Positions 41,099-52,549 of a DNA stretch of 64,000 nt are shown in pieces; position 1 is the first letter of the stretch; each line of letters starts with the position of its first letter. This DNA comes from Cricetomys ansorgei. Its lineage: Eukaryota; Chordata; Mammalia; Rodentia; Nesomyidae. Below the pieces are notes generated by a model. It was not told the DNA's origin. It was given only the letters and a program-made list of their open reading frames with translations, and ran no database searches. The position numbers and the translations under genes are program-made. The DNA lies in contig JAMJFZ010001815.1 in the NCBI GenBank assembly GCA_026225945.1, forward strand, positions 129,001 through 193,000. Direction: 5' to 3'.

Positions 41099-42243
41099 AG
41101 CAGGTGTGGCTGCAGGCTCTGTCATGGAATATTACCTCCTTCCCTTTACCCTCGTCACACACAGAGCAAGGTCAGCCTACCGCCTACTGTGGCCGACCAG
41201 GTCTATCAGAGCCGCTGGACCCAGCTGTGCCTCAGTTTCCTATCCTCAGATGAATGGTTGCTGCTGAGTAGTGCTTGCTCTTACCCTGTAGTGTGTAGCC
41301 TGTGGCTGGAGGGGTGGGGTGTGGCCCAAGGAGAGGCCTGCACTCCTGTCAGGAACACAGCTGAATGCCGGCTCTGGTCTAGCTTGGCCTGGTGAGGACC
41401 CTGCCCCCATGAATCCCAGAAGCTGAGGAAGTGTCAGTTGCCTCTCAATTCCCCTGCTGACTTCACCATGTGCGTCTCCCAGGAAATGTGGACTGTGCTG
41501 TGGAGGCCTGACCTTTTGGCTGCTGAGCCCTGGATGTGGAGTTCCATGTTTCTCTGATAGTCGGGCCTTATCTCTATGCTAGGTTCATTGGGACTGGGGC
41601 TTCTACCCCAGGCATCTCTGAGTTCCTACCCAAGACACAAAGCCTAAATCAACCCAACCAGAGGGCCATCACCCAAGTCACCAATGCCTGTCCCCTCCAG
41701 GGAATTAGTTGGTCAGAGAGAGTCCTGGTCTCATAAGCACTGCGGGACTCTCCTGGGCCGCAGGCCTGGGACTTAAGCTTCAGCGGTAGGGCCAGTAGAC
41801 ATACCCCAGATGCAATTCATTAACTACCCACAGGGTGGTGATGTTTCCCTATATGGGCCAAGATCCTGAACCAAGAACAACTCAGAATTTCCCTGCATAC
41901 TGGCTGGGCCCAGCCTTGGGTGAACTCCAGACTGTTGAGTGTGAGAAGCATACATTGTCAGCTGATAGCTTGAGGAAACTTTGCATGACTTCCTCCAAAA
42001 GGCCTTTGAGAAGCATAAATGGAAGATCTCACTAACTCAGTTGTGACATCACTGCATCCTGATTGGATAACAGCTTCTATTCTGAAAGGCCTGCAGCTCC
42101 CCAGATTGCTGACCTGGAAAGCCTGTTCCCTACATACCTGCCAGGCCCTGCCCACAGGAGGCCTCTCTCTACTAAGGTTCTGCTTTCTCCATGGGACCAG
42201 CTGGCCTGGATTTCAGCATTTGGGGGGATACAGCACAGCAAAG

Positions 42244-42857
42244 TGTACTGGTTTTAGATCAACTTGACATAAGCTAGAGTCATCTGAGAAGAAGGAACTT
42301 CAATTGAGAAAACGCCTCCATAAAATTGACTGTAGCCAGGCAGTGGTGGCACACACCTCTAATCCCAGCACTCGGGAGGCAGAAGCAGGCAGATCTCTGT
42401 GTTCAAGGCCAGCCTGGTCTACAGAGTGAGTTCCAGGACAGCCAGAGTTACAGCAGAGAAACCCTGTCTCAAAAAACAAATAACAACAACAACAAAACCC
42501 TAAAAACAAAAAACAAAACAAAAAAAATTGGACCATAAGCCAGCCTGTAGGTCATTTTCTTAATTAGGATTGATTTGGGAGGGCCCAAACTATTGTAGGC
42601 AGTGCCACTCCTGGGCTGGTGTCTTCAGTTCTATAAGAAAGCAGGCTGAGCAAGCCATGAGGAGCAAGCCAGTAAGCAGCACCCCTCCATGGCCTCTTCA
42701 TCAGCTCCTGCCTCGGGTTCCTGCTTGGTTTGAGTTCCTGCCTTGGCTTCCCTCACTGACCTGTGATTCAGGATATGTGAGCCAAATAAAGCCTTTCCTT
42801 TCCAAGCTGCTCTTGTTCGTGGTATTTCATCACAGCAACAGTACCCTCATTAAGACA
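42244..42857 (+). mobile_element. Rodent LTR (MaLR-like), interrupted by a B1
   Basis: Starts TGTACTGGTTTTAGATCAAC and ends TCATTAAGACA, with an AATAAA near 42785. This is a common rodent medium-reiterated LTR type. The same family occurs antisense at 46210-46610. A B1 is inserted at 42335-42528. Family name uncertain. Confidence 0.6.
42335..42528 (+). repeat. B1 SINE nested in LTR
   Basis: GCCAGGCAGTGGTGGCACAC, CCCAGCACTCGGGAGGCAGA, CCTGTCTCAAAAAACAAA. Full-length B1 with a long A-rich tail. Confidence 0.95.
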
Positions 42858-43082
42858 AGGGATTCTGAGCAAAACCAGGAGTGCTGAGACCCAGGCTGGA
42901 TCTTGCGCTTCCATTCCCTGGTCCACTCACTCTGTGACCTGATGCCATGACACTGCACACTTCTGCTCTCCACCCTCTAGCAGCCCCACATCCAAAGTTG
43001 CTTAGGGGTGATAACCAATGCAGGTGGTGTTCCAGATGTTTAGTGACCAGCATCACTGGTCCCTCTGCATTTACCCTACTCT

Positions 43083-43162
43083 ATCCCCAGTGCTAAGGAT
43101 CTAACTCATCCTCCTACATATTAAGCAAGCACTCTTTTACTGAGCCACATCTCCAAGCCCAT
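43083..43162 (-). repeat. ID/B4-like fragment (antisense)
   Basis: CCCAGTGCTAAGGATCTAAC and TTTTACTGAGCCACATCTCC read as a complementary ID head. Confidence 0.5.
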
Positions 43163-43547
43163 TCCCCCTCCACTCTGCTCCGGTCTTCAGCTGACTAAGC
43201 AAGGCCCACTGATACCAGGGTGGGTGGTCAGCTTTACTCAGTGTCCTTCCAGTGCCATCTGGAAACCTCCCATAGATGTGTCCAGAATGACAGGTGTCAT
43301 ATATCTGAGTACACACGAGTTAGGGAGCATCCACTTGACATGTGAAAAATGGAGTTGAAAATGTCCTTCTGCTGAACGTGGGGCATCCTGTGTGTGAACT
43401 CCCTTTTCAGGGCTCATGGAGGGGACAGCAAGAGGAACACTAACACAGCTCAATGCTTACTTCTTGAGATGGAGAGAGGGATGACTCTGCATCTTTGGGG
43501 AAGTTTTTAAATGATATGCATGCATCCTTTTAATGAAAAAAAAAAAA

Positions 43548-43770
43548 CCCATGCGATTCTATTGGTAAAGTACTTGCCGTGCAAGTGTAATGCCCTGACT
43601 CAGATATGCATCACCCGCAGAAATCACACGTGACACTGTGCATCTGTGATCCCAACACTGGGGAGCCAGACACAGGACTCAGTGAGCCTGGGCTCACTGG
43701 CTAGCCAGTCTGGCCAAATTCATTAAGTCCATGTCCCATTGACAGACTCTGTCTCAGAAGGCAAAGAGGA
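43548..43770 (+). repeat. RSINE/B4-type SINE
   Basis: ID-like head (TATTGGTAAAGTACTTGCCG) followed by TGTGATCCCAACACTGGGGA and a CTGTCTCAGAAGG end. Confidence 0.6.
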
Positions 43771-44584
43771 CGGCTCCTGAGAAACACTGCCTCCATGCCT
43801 ATGCTTACCCAGGGTTCCTTGTTTTTACCTGACATCTTGTCTCCGTCCCAGAATGCCTCATGCTTCATATCCCCTTAGGCTCCTCTTGGCTATGGCAGCA
43901 TTTCCGACATTCAGTCCTTTGGTGGCCTTGACAGCTCAGAGGCCAGCCAGGCAGATATTTTGACTCCGCTGGTTGACCTGCGCCTGCTGTGACTACGGTG
44001 TTGGCCTGTAGAGGCCACCCTCATCCCACGTCAGTGCTGACTGTCACCACTCTGTTGTCAGCCTAGATCACCGGGCAGAGCCTGTGCTAGGCTGCTCTTT
44101 GGGCAGCTCTACCCCACTCCTGCCCCAAGGAAAGGAAGTCACCGTGCCACCCTGTGTGAAGGCATGGGCGTGGCCTGTTAGGCCACATGTCTGAATGTGT
44201 CTAGGTGTTGCCATTGGCATCTGCCTGAAGCTGAGGCTGACACCCAGTGCTCAGATGCATCAGAACATGGTTCCCTACCTGTCTCTCTGGCTGCTCTCTA
44301 ACTTCTGTGGCAGTGGGAACAGGCTGAATCCTGCCATCTGACAATCATTCCCTCACTCTTGGTCTCGCCCACCTAGAGTCAGCCACTCCTCCATAAGGAC
44401 AATCATACTAATGGGGTGCTCCTGGCACCCACTGTGTTGGATACAGCAATGTCTTTACTATGTTGCTAGTTATGGTAGTGACACCCAAGATACTGATCTG
44501 CAGCCAGCTGACGGACATCCAACTATTTCTTGGTTTTGGCTCAGATGTTGTTATAAACGTTTCATTAACAGTTTGTATTTTAAT

Positions 44585-44815
44585 TTATTTTTTGTATATA
44601 GTGGTAGTGTGGGGGGGGTAAATGCACATCAGCATGCAGATGTGTGTACCCATGCATTCACTTGTAGAGGCCAGAGCAGGGCATCGAATGTCTTTCTCTG
44701 TCATTGTTGCTTTGAGATAGAATCTCTCACTGAACCAGACACTCCTCATTTCTGCTAGGTCGCTCGGCTAGCAAGTTCATCGGATCTACCTGTAACTCAA
44801 TTCTCCTGTTCTCTT
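44585..44815 (-). repeat. RSINE/B4-type SINE remnant (antisense)
   Basis: TGTAGAGGCCAGAGCAGGGC followed by TTTGAGATAGAATCTCTCAC, a pattern shared with the repeat at 56404-56742. Diverged. Confidence 0.5.
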
Positions 44816-44879
44816 GCTCTGAAAGCTGTTCTCTTGCCTCACATTGGAGTGCTGCTTGCAACTATTCTGAAGCCTGTTC

Positions 44880-45345
44880 TTTTGCCCCAACTGCCACTGG
44901 GACAGATTCCTAACTTGTAACTGATTTCTAACTTGTTTTCTAACTGATTTCTAACTGTTAATCTTGTAACAGATTCCCACTGTGCCTTTTACTCTCTAAA
45001 AAGAGACAGGAAAGATGAAAGAATTATTCACCACTCTTGCAGGTGGCCTTTAAAGAGAGAAAGATTCACTGCCCCTTTTGGCTGTCCTTAGCTTAGAGAC
45101 CAGGAGCTGCTAGCATCTCCCAAGCCGTCCACCAACTGTCCTCTAACACGAGCCGGAGCCTGTCTGCCCTCCCACCAACTGTCTTCTAACATGAGCTGGA
45201 GCCTGTCTGCCCTCCCACCAACTGTCCACTGCCAGCTGGCCACTGCCTCCTTTATAGCCTAAGCTGTTCCCAGAAGTCCAAGGGGCACGTAACAATAAGG
45301 AGAGTGGCACAGGACAGAAAACTTCTCGGCAAAGCGTCCAACTAC
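44880..45345 (-). mobile_element. Solo LTR, ERVK-type, related to the provirus at 48.7-52.4 kb
   Basis: Shares with the LTRs at 48749-49076 and 51691-52423 the phrases CCTAACTTGTAAC, CCACTCTT and GGCTGTCCTTAGCTT, and the GCTGTTCCCAGAAGTCC end region. Contains a tandem copy of about 43 bases (45130-45230, CCACCAACTGTC units). No internal retroviral sequence is attached. Confidence 0.65.
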
Positions 45346-45612
45346 ATCCACCTGTCTCAGGCCCCCAGTGCTGGGGTTCCAGCCATCTGTAGCTGTGTCT
45401 ACTTCTTGTGTTGGAATTGGGGATTTGAACTCATCAGGCCTATAAAATAAATGCCCTTATCTGCTGAGCCATTTCCCCAGTCCCTATAATTTTTTTTTTT
45501 AATTTCCAGTGCTTTATTGATAGAACACAGAAATTTCACAGTTTGATGAACTTTGCTCTTAGCCTTACAGAGGCAACTTAGTTCTAGCAACTGTAATCTC
45601 AAAAAGATTTTC

Positions 45613-45714
45613 AACCAGGTGTGGTAAATTAGGCCTTTTGCTCCCACTGTTCAGGAAGCTGAGGCAGAAGAATCTTGACTTCTAGAACATACTGAGCCAC
45701 ACAATGAGACTCTG
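45613..45714 (+). repeat. PB1/B1-like fragment
   Basis: CCAGGTGTGGTAAATTAGGC, AGGAAGCTGAGGCAGAAGAA, CAATGAGACTCTGTGA. Old monomeric 7SL-type SINE. Confidence 0.5.
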
Positions 45715-45715
45715 T

Positions 45716-46205
45716 GACTTACTTCCTATTGCTGCTATAAAAACACTAGGACCAAAGCAACTTATAAAAGAAAGTGTTTAATTTTGGGCTTACAGTTTCA
45801 GAGTCCATAATGGTGGAGCAAAGCCATGGTGGCAGGAACAGCCGAGAGCTTGCATCTTGACTGAAAAGTTGGAGGCAAGCCAGGTGGTGGTGAAGCACGC
45901 CTTTAATCCCAGCACTCGGGAGGCAGAGGCAGGTGAAACTCTTTGAGTTTGAGGCCAGCCTGGTCTACAGAGTAAGTTCTAGGATATCTAGAGTTATGAC
46001 AGAGAAACCCTGTCTTGAAAAACCAAAAAAAAAAAAAAATGTTGGAGGCAGAGAGAGAGGAGTCTTTTGAAACCTCAGAGCCTGTTCCACCCCCAGTGAC
46101 ACACCTCTTTCAACAAGGCCACACCTAATCCTTCCCAAACAGTTCTACCAACTGCAGGCCTAACATTCAAACGTACGAGCCCATAGAGGTAATTCTCGTT
46201 CAAAG
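45716..46205 (-). mobile_element. MaLR-like LTR (antisense), interrupted by a B1
   Basis: On the minus strand it contains GGAAGGATTAGGTGTGGCCT and GTGTGTCACTGGGGG, phrases I associate with rodent MaLR LTRs. Split by the B1 at 45878-46040. Confidence 0.5.
45878..46040 (+). repeat. B1 SINE with target-site duplication
   Basis: Full B1 (AGCCAGGTGGTGGTGAAGCA ... CCTGTCTTGAAAAACC plus A tail). Exact flanking duplication GTTGGAGGCA at 45868-45877 and 46041-46050. Confidence 0.97.
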
Positions 46206-46209
46206 CATC

Positions 46210-46610
46210 TTTGTTGCTAAGATAAACACTATCAAAACAACCTTGATCAAAAACAACTTGGGGAGAAAGGGTTTATTCTATCTCACAATCCCCAGGTTAC
46301 AGTACATCATGAAAGGAAGTCAAAGCAGGAACCTGGAGGCAGGAACTAAGCAGAGACCATGAAAGTATGCTGCTTCCTGGCTTGCTCTGCCTGGCTTGCT
46401 CAGCCTGCTTTTTTATACAGTCCAGGAGCTCCAGCCCAGGGGTAGCACTGCCCACAGTGGACTAGACTCTGCTACATCAATCCTCAATCAAGAAAATTCC
46501 CCCACTGACTTGCCTACAGGTCAATCTGGTGGAGGGAGTTTTTCAAATGAGGTTCCCGCTTCCCAGATGACCAAAGCTGTATCAAGTTGACAAAACAACT
46601 AACCAGCACA
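46210..46610 (-). mobile_element. Rodent LTR (MaLR-like), antisense
   Basis: Minus strand begins TGTGCTGGTTAGTTGTTTTG. Same family as 42244-42857 in the opposite orientation. Confidence 0.6.
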
Positions 46611-46635
46611 GTCTGTCTTTAAAAACTAAACAAAA

Positions 46636-46775
46636 CCAGGCCTGGGGAACCATGCCTTGAATCCCAGCACATAGGAGGTAGAGGCAGACAGGTCTCTTTC
46701 AGTTCCTGACTGGTCTATGCAGCAAGTTCCAGAACATCCAGAACTACATAGAGAGACCCTGTCTAAAAAAAAACA
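46636..46775 (+). repeat. B1 SINE
   Basis: CAGGCCTGGGGAACCATGCC, GAATCCCAGCACATAGGAGG, GAGACCCTGTCTAAAAAAAA. Confidence 0.85.
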
Positions 46776-46785
46776 AATGAAGCTA

Positions 46786-46812
46786 GGAAGGAAGGAAGGA
46801 AGGAAGGAAAGG
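46786..46812 (+). repeat. (GAAG)n microsatellite
   Basis: GGAAGGAAGGAAGGAAGGAA directly follows the A tail of the preceding B1. Confidence 0.95.
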
Positions 46813-47487
46813 AGTTTTGTACTTAGAAGCTGTGCCTTTCTCTGGACCCATAAGTCTGCATCCTCCTGTGGCCCAAGGGTGCTGACCAGGCCCTGCTCTA
46901 GCTGAACTGCAGTGTTGAGGGTGGGCCTCCGTGCTTTATCAGTCTTGGAGAGTTCAGTTTTTACCCCATGTAGCTTAGGCGTAGGCATGCCCAGATCTCA
47001 CCAGTTACTTTGTCCGTCTTGCTGAATCTGCATAATGGATGAGGGTGGGGTGCTGCTGAGTGCAGGGTGCCCCTGAGTTGCGGGGTGCTGCTGTGTGCAG
47101 GGTACTGTCGAGTTCTAGGCTGGCTATAGGAATTTCCTGCTTCAAGCTGTTGTTGTGGAAGCTTACACTGCTGATTTCAGAATGTGAACCAAATGAGCAT
47201 TCTGCCAAGGACCAAGGAAGGCCTCACACTCTAAAGAGACCCCCTCTCACTAGGCCTCATTCCTCAGCAGTTTCTCCACCTCCCAGTAGTATTGCCAGAG
47301 GACCATGCCTGCAATACGGAGACCTCCCAGTGCAGTCAGCACATAGATGGTTTACCCCTGGGCCTGATCTGGCCTTATGGACTTTCCAAAAGAGTCTATG
47401 GAATCAACATTTCTTCTGCCTCAAGATGTTCAGTGCATCTGCAGTGGCTACATTTGGGTCAAGAATTTCTTTGTGGTAGTGATTTTT

Positions 47488-47680
47488 TTTAAGTTTTTGT
47501 TTGTTTGTTTGTTTTGTTTTGTTTTTTGGTAATGGTGGTGGTGGTATTTTTGTCTGTTTTCCAACAGGATTTGGCTAGGAACTTACTATGTAGACCAGGT
47601 TGGCTTCAAATTCACAGAGATCTGCCAGCCTCTGCCTTCCAAAGCTGGGATTAAAGGTGTGTGTCACCACGCCCAGCTTT
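47488..47680 (-). repeat. B1 SINE (antisense)
   Basis: T-rich tail, TATGTAGACCAGGTTGGCTT, GATTAAAGGTGTGTGTCACC. Confidence 0.85.
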
Positions 47681-47689
47681 AAGATTGAT

Positions 47690-47915
47690 TTTTATTTTAA
47701 GTTATGTGTATGTGGTATGTGTGTGTGTGGGTGGGTGTGTGTGCATGTGGGTGTGTGTGGGGGGGTGTGCATGTGATTGCAGTTGCTTGCAGAGGTGTCA
47801 GATCCACGGAGCTGTAGTTACAGGAATTGTGAGCTTCCCAGTGTTGGCATAAGGAAATGAACTTGGGTCTTCTGCAGGAGCAGTGTACACGCTTAACCAA
47901 TGAATCCCTTCTCCA
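47690..47915 (-). repeat. B3-type SINE (antisense) with GT-rich tail
   Basis: GT-rich run, then GCAGAGGTGTCAGATCCACG, GAACTTGGGTCTTCTGCAGG and TGTACACGCTTAACCAATGA, the complement of the B2/B3 head. Confidence 0.7.
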
Positions 47916-48027
47916 TTCTCTCTGCCCTGTGCCCATTGGTCCCAAAACTTGCTCCCCCCACCTTCCCACCTGGGACTGGAACTGAAGGCCTGTACTACCA
48001 CATCAATCAAATATCAATCAAATTTCT

Positions 48028-48237
48028 TTTTAACATTTATCTAAATGTGTGTCTGTCTGTCTGTCTGTCTGTGTCTGTGTGACCATGCTCATGCTCTTAT
48101 GGGAGTTAGAAGACAACTTCTGGGAGTCAGTTTCACTTTGTATCCTGTGGGTTTCAGGGATGGATCTTTCCAGCTGTTAGGCTCAGGTTGTGGATCTCAG
48201 TGGCAGGTGCCTCTACTCCCTGGACCACCTCACCCAC
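48028..48237 (-). repeat. B3-type SINE (antisense) with (CTGT)n
   Basis: A (CTGT)n stretch is followed by AGAAGACAACTTCTGGGAGT and CTGTGGGTTTCAGGGATGG, typical B3 body phrases. Confidence 0.65.
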
Positions 48238-48267
48238 CCCTCTATTGTTTGGCTTGGGTTGGGTTTT

Positions 48268-48348
48268 ATCTTACGTGGCACTGGAAATCAAGCCTAGGGT
48301 GTCATGCCATGCAGGCACTCTACAAACTGAGTCTTGTCCTCAGCCTTG
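48268..48348 (-). repeat. ID/B4-like fragment (antisense)
   Basis: GGCACTGGAAATCAAGCCTA and CAAACTGAGTCTTGTCCTCA read as a complementary ID head. Confidence 0.5.
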
Positions 48349-48748
48349 TGCAAAGACTTTTGATTATAAATTGAACTTTAGTAGGCACAGGATATTTTCT
48401 GGTTCCTTTTCTTCTTGTGTCACTTTTAGCAATTTATGTTCCTCATGGAATTTTAACACTTCATCCGAGTTGCCAATTTTTTGACCATCAGCTTTCTTAT
48501 AACTCTGAGACATTATTTTCCCTCCTCCCACCCCGCTCCCCATCCCATGCATATACCCCAGGCTATCCATGAACTCTCTCTCCTCTAGCCCTTCCTTCCC
48601 TAATGCTGGCCACACAGTGGCTCCTGACTAAAGCACTGCTTCCCAGTCTGCTGAGTATGAGGCAATGCTTCATTTTTGGGTCCTAACTCTGGTGAGGTAT
48701 GTCTTCTTCCTGGATTATTCTGTCTTGAGATCTGTGGTCAGTTGCTAC

Positions 48749-49076
48749 TGTAACAAATTCCTAACTTGTAACAGATTCTCACCGTACCTTTTTACCCTCT
48801 AGCTCAGGAAAGATAGAAAGAAATCACCACTCTTTCCGGCAGGGCAGTCTTGAAAGAGAGAAAGAGAAAGAAATATTCACTGCCCTTTTTGGCTGTCCTT
48901 AGCTTGGAGAACAGGAGCTGCAGAGAGAACTAGCATCTATCAGACCAACTCACCAACTGCCAAATGCCCCTGCTTTCCTTTATATTCTAAGCAAAGTCTC
49001 CAGAAATCCAAGCAGCATGGTAATCATACAGAAAGCTGTAAATGACAAAAAAACTTATTCAAAGCATCCTGCTACA
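48749..49076 (-). mobile_element. 3' LTR of the antisense provirus
   Basis: On the minus strand it begins TGTAGCAGGATGC and ends GGAATTTGTTACA, so it has TG...CA termini, 328 bases. A polypurine tract abuts it. Confidence 0.7.
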
Positions 49077-49096
49077 TCCCCCTCCTCCTTTTTAAA
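49077..49096 (-). other. Polypurine tract
   Basis: Minus strand AAAAAGGAGGAGGGGG ends directly at the start of the 3' LTR, the expected place for the plus-strand primer of reverse transcription. Confidence 0.7.
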
Positions 49097-49149
49097 AAAC
49101 TAAGCCATAAGTTGTATGATATTTATTACTTTTCCTCTGAGGCCTTCTG

Positions 49150-50123
49150 CTAGGCCATCTCTTCTCCTTTCTTGGTCTTCAGGAGTTTATCCTTAGTGTT
49201 CATACATGATGCATTACTAAGAGAAAGTGAGAAACCAGCTGTGCTTTTCTGAGGGTCTTCCCTGAGAGACACCTTTGGTAGTTTCTCGAGAGATGTAAGG
49301 TTGCTGGAATCAGTCCCCTCTTTCTCTAAAGCTTTTCTACTTTCAGGCAAATAGCAAATGTCTCTGTCAGATTCTGTCTTGTGACTCTTTGCACTAAGAT
49401 TTAGGGATATTTTACCTTTTAATAGCAATGGACATGAGAGAGAATTTTTATTTCCCTTGTCAAAATTAGTAGGAGACACTACTTATGGTTCTGGCTCTCA
49501 AAAGTATGTACTGTTTCTTTGGAAGCTGAATGTGGTTTGGACTGTTCACCTTCTTTGCAGGTTGGCATGAAGTTAGTTTACTTGATAAGCCATTAGCACA
49601 CATGGATCCATTTTCTATAAAAATGCTAAGGGACCTCCATGTTTCAAGAAACTCTAATGTTCTCTGATATTAATAAAGGCAACAGTTTCTTTCAAAATTC
49701 TGTCCACTGATTCCTTTCATATAGACAGCCTATTCCCTTGAATGTCTGGAACTTTGGCTTTAAGGTGTTTTCCTCTGGTTTCTCTTTGCTGTAAGTGTTT
49801 TATTCCTCTAAAAGATAGACCACAATCTCCTCAGAACTAATGCACTGTTGGTCATTGTACAGGTCATGGGAAGTCTTGGGACTCATAGAGGTTGTGTCAG
49901 ATTTGAAGTGATTGGTATTTTGTGGGCCATCACTCTCAATATCTTTTCCTGGAACCTTCTGATGACTGCCACCCAACTGTTCCAAATCAGCCAAAGTGAG
50001 GTTCACACAAGGAAAGTTTTTCATTGAGACTTCATGTTCTTCATCTTCCTTGGACTCTTCATTGTCAGTAGTGTTGGAGTCAGGTGGAAGTTTAGGATTC
50101 AGAAGCTTTACTCCATGACCCAA
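49150..50123 (-). pseudogene. Unidentified coding-like segment in the env position of the provirus
   Basis: Two open frames (50123-49800, 107 residues; 49479-49150, 109 residues) with several stops between them. They are hydrophilic, rich in Asn, Ser, Asp, Glu and Lys, and have no signal peptide or membrane segment, so this is not an env. The composition looks like an intrinsically disordered cellular protein. It may be a captured host cDNA or a lineage-specific accessory frame. I cannot name it. Interrupted, so not functional here. Confidence 0.45.
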
Positions 50124-50279
50124 GGTTGATTCTTTGTCACTTTTAGGTTTTTTTTGTTTTTGTTTTTGTTTTTTTTTTGTACTTTAATACAATCATTAGA
50201 TGGTTCTATGTTTTTAAAAGAACTTTCTTTCCACAGTCACACTTTTCAAGTCAGCAGTCAGGGTATTCAGAAGGTCTCC

Positions 50280-50460
50280 TCAGCTTAAATCTAATCTTTA
50301 TCAGTTCTGAGTACCCACAACTTCTCACTTCCCCTGGAAATATAGGCATATCCTCTGCCCCAGGGTAGCACTTGTCCTGATTTCCGTTCAGATGTTAACA
50401 CATCTTTAATAATACATGGGTTGGTTTAACTCTGCAGTTCTTTCTATCGACCGATGTCTC
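50280..50460 (-). pseudogene. Integrase C-terminal-like remnant
   Basis: On the minus strand a Trp-Gly-Arg-Gly-Tyr-Ala ... Leu-Trp-Val pattern resembles the DNA-binding end of betaretroviral integrases. It is joined closely to the protease start, so reverse transcriptase, RNase H and most of integrase have been deleted. Confidence 0.45.
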
Positions 50461-50699
50461 TCAGCTGCTGTTGTTCCTGACTCATTAACATTCACCAACA
50501 CTTCTATTTCAATGCCTTTTTTTTCTCAACATTTTAAATTTTGGCCTTTTATCATTAATGACAACCTGTTAGTACACTTGTTTCCCAGTGCTTCCAAACC
50601 CACCTGCTCTTTCTACAGGAGTGGCCTTTCTTTTGATATAGAGAAACAGTAACAGCTGAGCAATCCTATCCCCTGCATTAAATTTCAGGTTGCAGGTTT

Positions 50700-51690
50700 C
50701 TTGTTACATAAACCATGAGTTTAGTTTCTCCTTTGAAATCTCCATCTATAATTCCAGGATGCACAATGGACCCCTCTAATGTCAAACTGCTCCTACCTAG
50801 GATCATTTCTACCGTCCCTGGGGGGAAGAGGACTATAAACTCCAGCAGCAATTTTATAGCACTGAACCTCTAGGGATAGGGTAAGCTGTCTGTCTATAGC
50901 CAGATTTAATCCAGCACTGCCTTTAGTAGCATGCATCAGATCTCCAACACCAAGTTTGGTTTTTCAGTCTGCATGCTACCCAGTGCTGACAGGACACAGG
51001 CTTGTTTTTTCTCCTGAGGCCTGAGATAGCCCCACTGGAATTCCTAATGTAAGGGATTCCCTTGTATATCTCTCTTGGTTTTACACTCATTTGCCCAGTG
51101 TCAACCCTTTCCATACTGTCCGCATACCCCAAGAAATCTGCTCCTTTTTTCTGACTGATATTTAAAGAAACCATTGCCTTTAGAAGCAGCTTGGTCACAA
51201 TCTCTTTGCAAGTGGCCATGTCTTCTGCAGTTAAAGCATCAGACATTTTGTTATTTCAGCCCTCTAACTATAGCTCGTCCTATTACAGCGGCCGTGTTAA
51301 TCTTTGCTGATCTGCAGTTAATCTTTGCAAAAAGTCAGTGAGGGCCTCGCTTGAGATGGATTTTATTCCTGGATCTTCTACTTTCTCCCAAGCCCATAAA
51401 GCTGCTAAACAACATTGTTCTATGCTCAAGTCATCAAACTTAATCTGTTCTTGTAACTCAGCACCCCCACTCTCACCGAGGAACTGATCTCGGATTATAT
51501 TGATTCCTCTAGCCTTATTCTGCTGTTTCATATTTGCTACTTCTTCTCTCCACCAGGTTAACCAGGTTAAAGTTGAGGACCCTCCTCAAGTATAGCTGAT
51601 ATTCATTCTTTCCAATTGAATGGGACCATCTGGTGCTGCAGTTCCCAATCATTCAGCACTCGCTTTACATAAGGCAAGTGCATGCCTGTT
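50700..51690 (-). pseudogene. Decayed gag / dUTPase region of the second ERV
   Basis: Aligned by eye with 600-1770 of the window: shared phrases such as CTCCTACC-AGGATCATT, GCAATCTGCTCCTTTT-like, and TTTGCAAAAAGTCAGTGAGG. Frames are broken in many places. Its gag starts abruptly at 51690, where an LTR end abuts it with no leader or primer-binding site. Confidence 0.75.
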
Positions 51691-52156
51691 CCTGACTGAT
51701 AACTTGGTATCTTTTCTAACTTGTAACTTTTTAAACCTCAGTTAGCTCATAGGGTTAGGGAGGAAATGAAAGGATTGGAAGGAAATAGAAACCTTTACAG
51801 CCCTTTTTTTGTCTGTCTTAACTGCCTATGTCAGGGGAACCGAACTAACTCTATCCCACTCTGGTTCAACTTCTCCCAGCACGGCAGTTACTGAGAAGGA
51901 TCTAAATTGTAACTTTTCTAAAACCCCAGTTAGTTCGATTCATCTGAGCCTTATTTCTGCCTGCTTCACTATCAGCTTTTGTGTTCTCTCTTTCTCTATC
52001 CTGCAGCAACTCTGCTGTAACTCTTAGCTCTAACTGCTGTCAGCTTCCAACTGTCAACTGCCTTCAACTGCCCCTCCTTTATACCTCCCTCCAAGCTGTT
52101 CCCAGAAGCGCAAGCAGCATGCAATCACAGGGGGAGGGGCTTTTCCCTGGCAAAGC
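51691..52156 (-). mobile_element. LTR variant A adjoining the gag fragment
   Basis: Minus strand begins TGTAGAGTGAAGC and ends AGGAACA. Related to the other LTRs here (GCTGTTCCCAGAAGCGC phrase) but clearly a different variant. Placed directly against mid-gag. Confidence 0.5.
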
Positions 52157-52423
52157 TTCACTCTACAGAAATCTTCACCGCTTTTGCAGGCAGCCTTGAA
52201 AGAGAGAAAGAAAAAGAAATGCCCTTTGGGCTGTCCTGAGCTTGGAGGACAGGAGCTGCCGAGAGAACTAGCATCTCTCAAACCAACCCACCAACTGCCA
52301 ACTGCCAGCTGTCCTGCTCTCTTTTATATTCTAAGCAAAGTCTCCAGAAGTCCAAGCACCATGTAATTATACAGAAAGCTGCATACAACAACAACAAAAA
52401 CGTCTACAAAATGTCCTGCTACA
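52157..52423 (-). mobile_element. LTR variant B, truncated, in tandem with variant A
   Basis: Minus strand begins TGTAGCAGGACATTTTG. Closely resembles the 3' LTR at 48749-49076 (CTTGAAAGAGAGAAAG, GGACAGGAGCTGC, GCAAAGTCTCCAGAA phrases) but stops where variant A begins. Confidence 0.6.
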
Positions 52424-52549
52424 AAGATCTTTTTTTTTTTAAAACAAGACTTTCCAGAATTAATTGTGGGTTATACCAATTGGTTTATTTTCTGGTTTCT
52501 CCACACTATTTATTTATATAATTCAATTTTTTGAAAAATTTTTCATTTA

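Larger units (their letters stand above)
48749..52423 (-). mobile_element. Rearranged ERVK-type provirus with LTRs, antisense
   Basis: Minus-strand order: LTR sequences (52423-51691), gag fragment (51690-51283), nucleocapsid and dUTPase region (51246-50700), protease start (about 50480), then an internal deletion to an integrase-end-like piece (about 50450-50280). After that come about 1 kb of non-env coding-like sequence (50123-49150), a polypurine tract (49096-49077) and the 3' LTR (49076-48749). The internal parts are homologous to the element at 1-2486 but more decayed. Most of pol and all recognisable env are missing. Confidence 0.75.
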
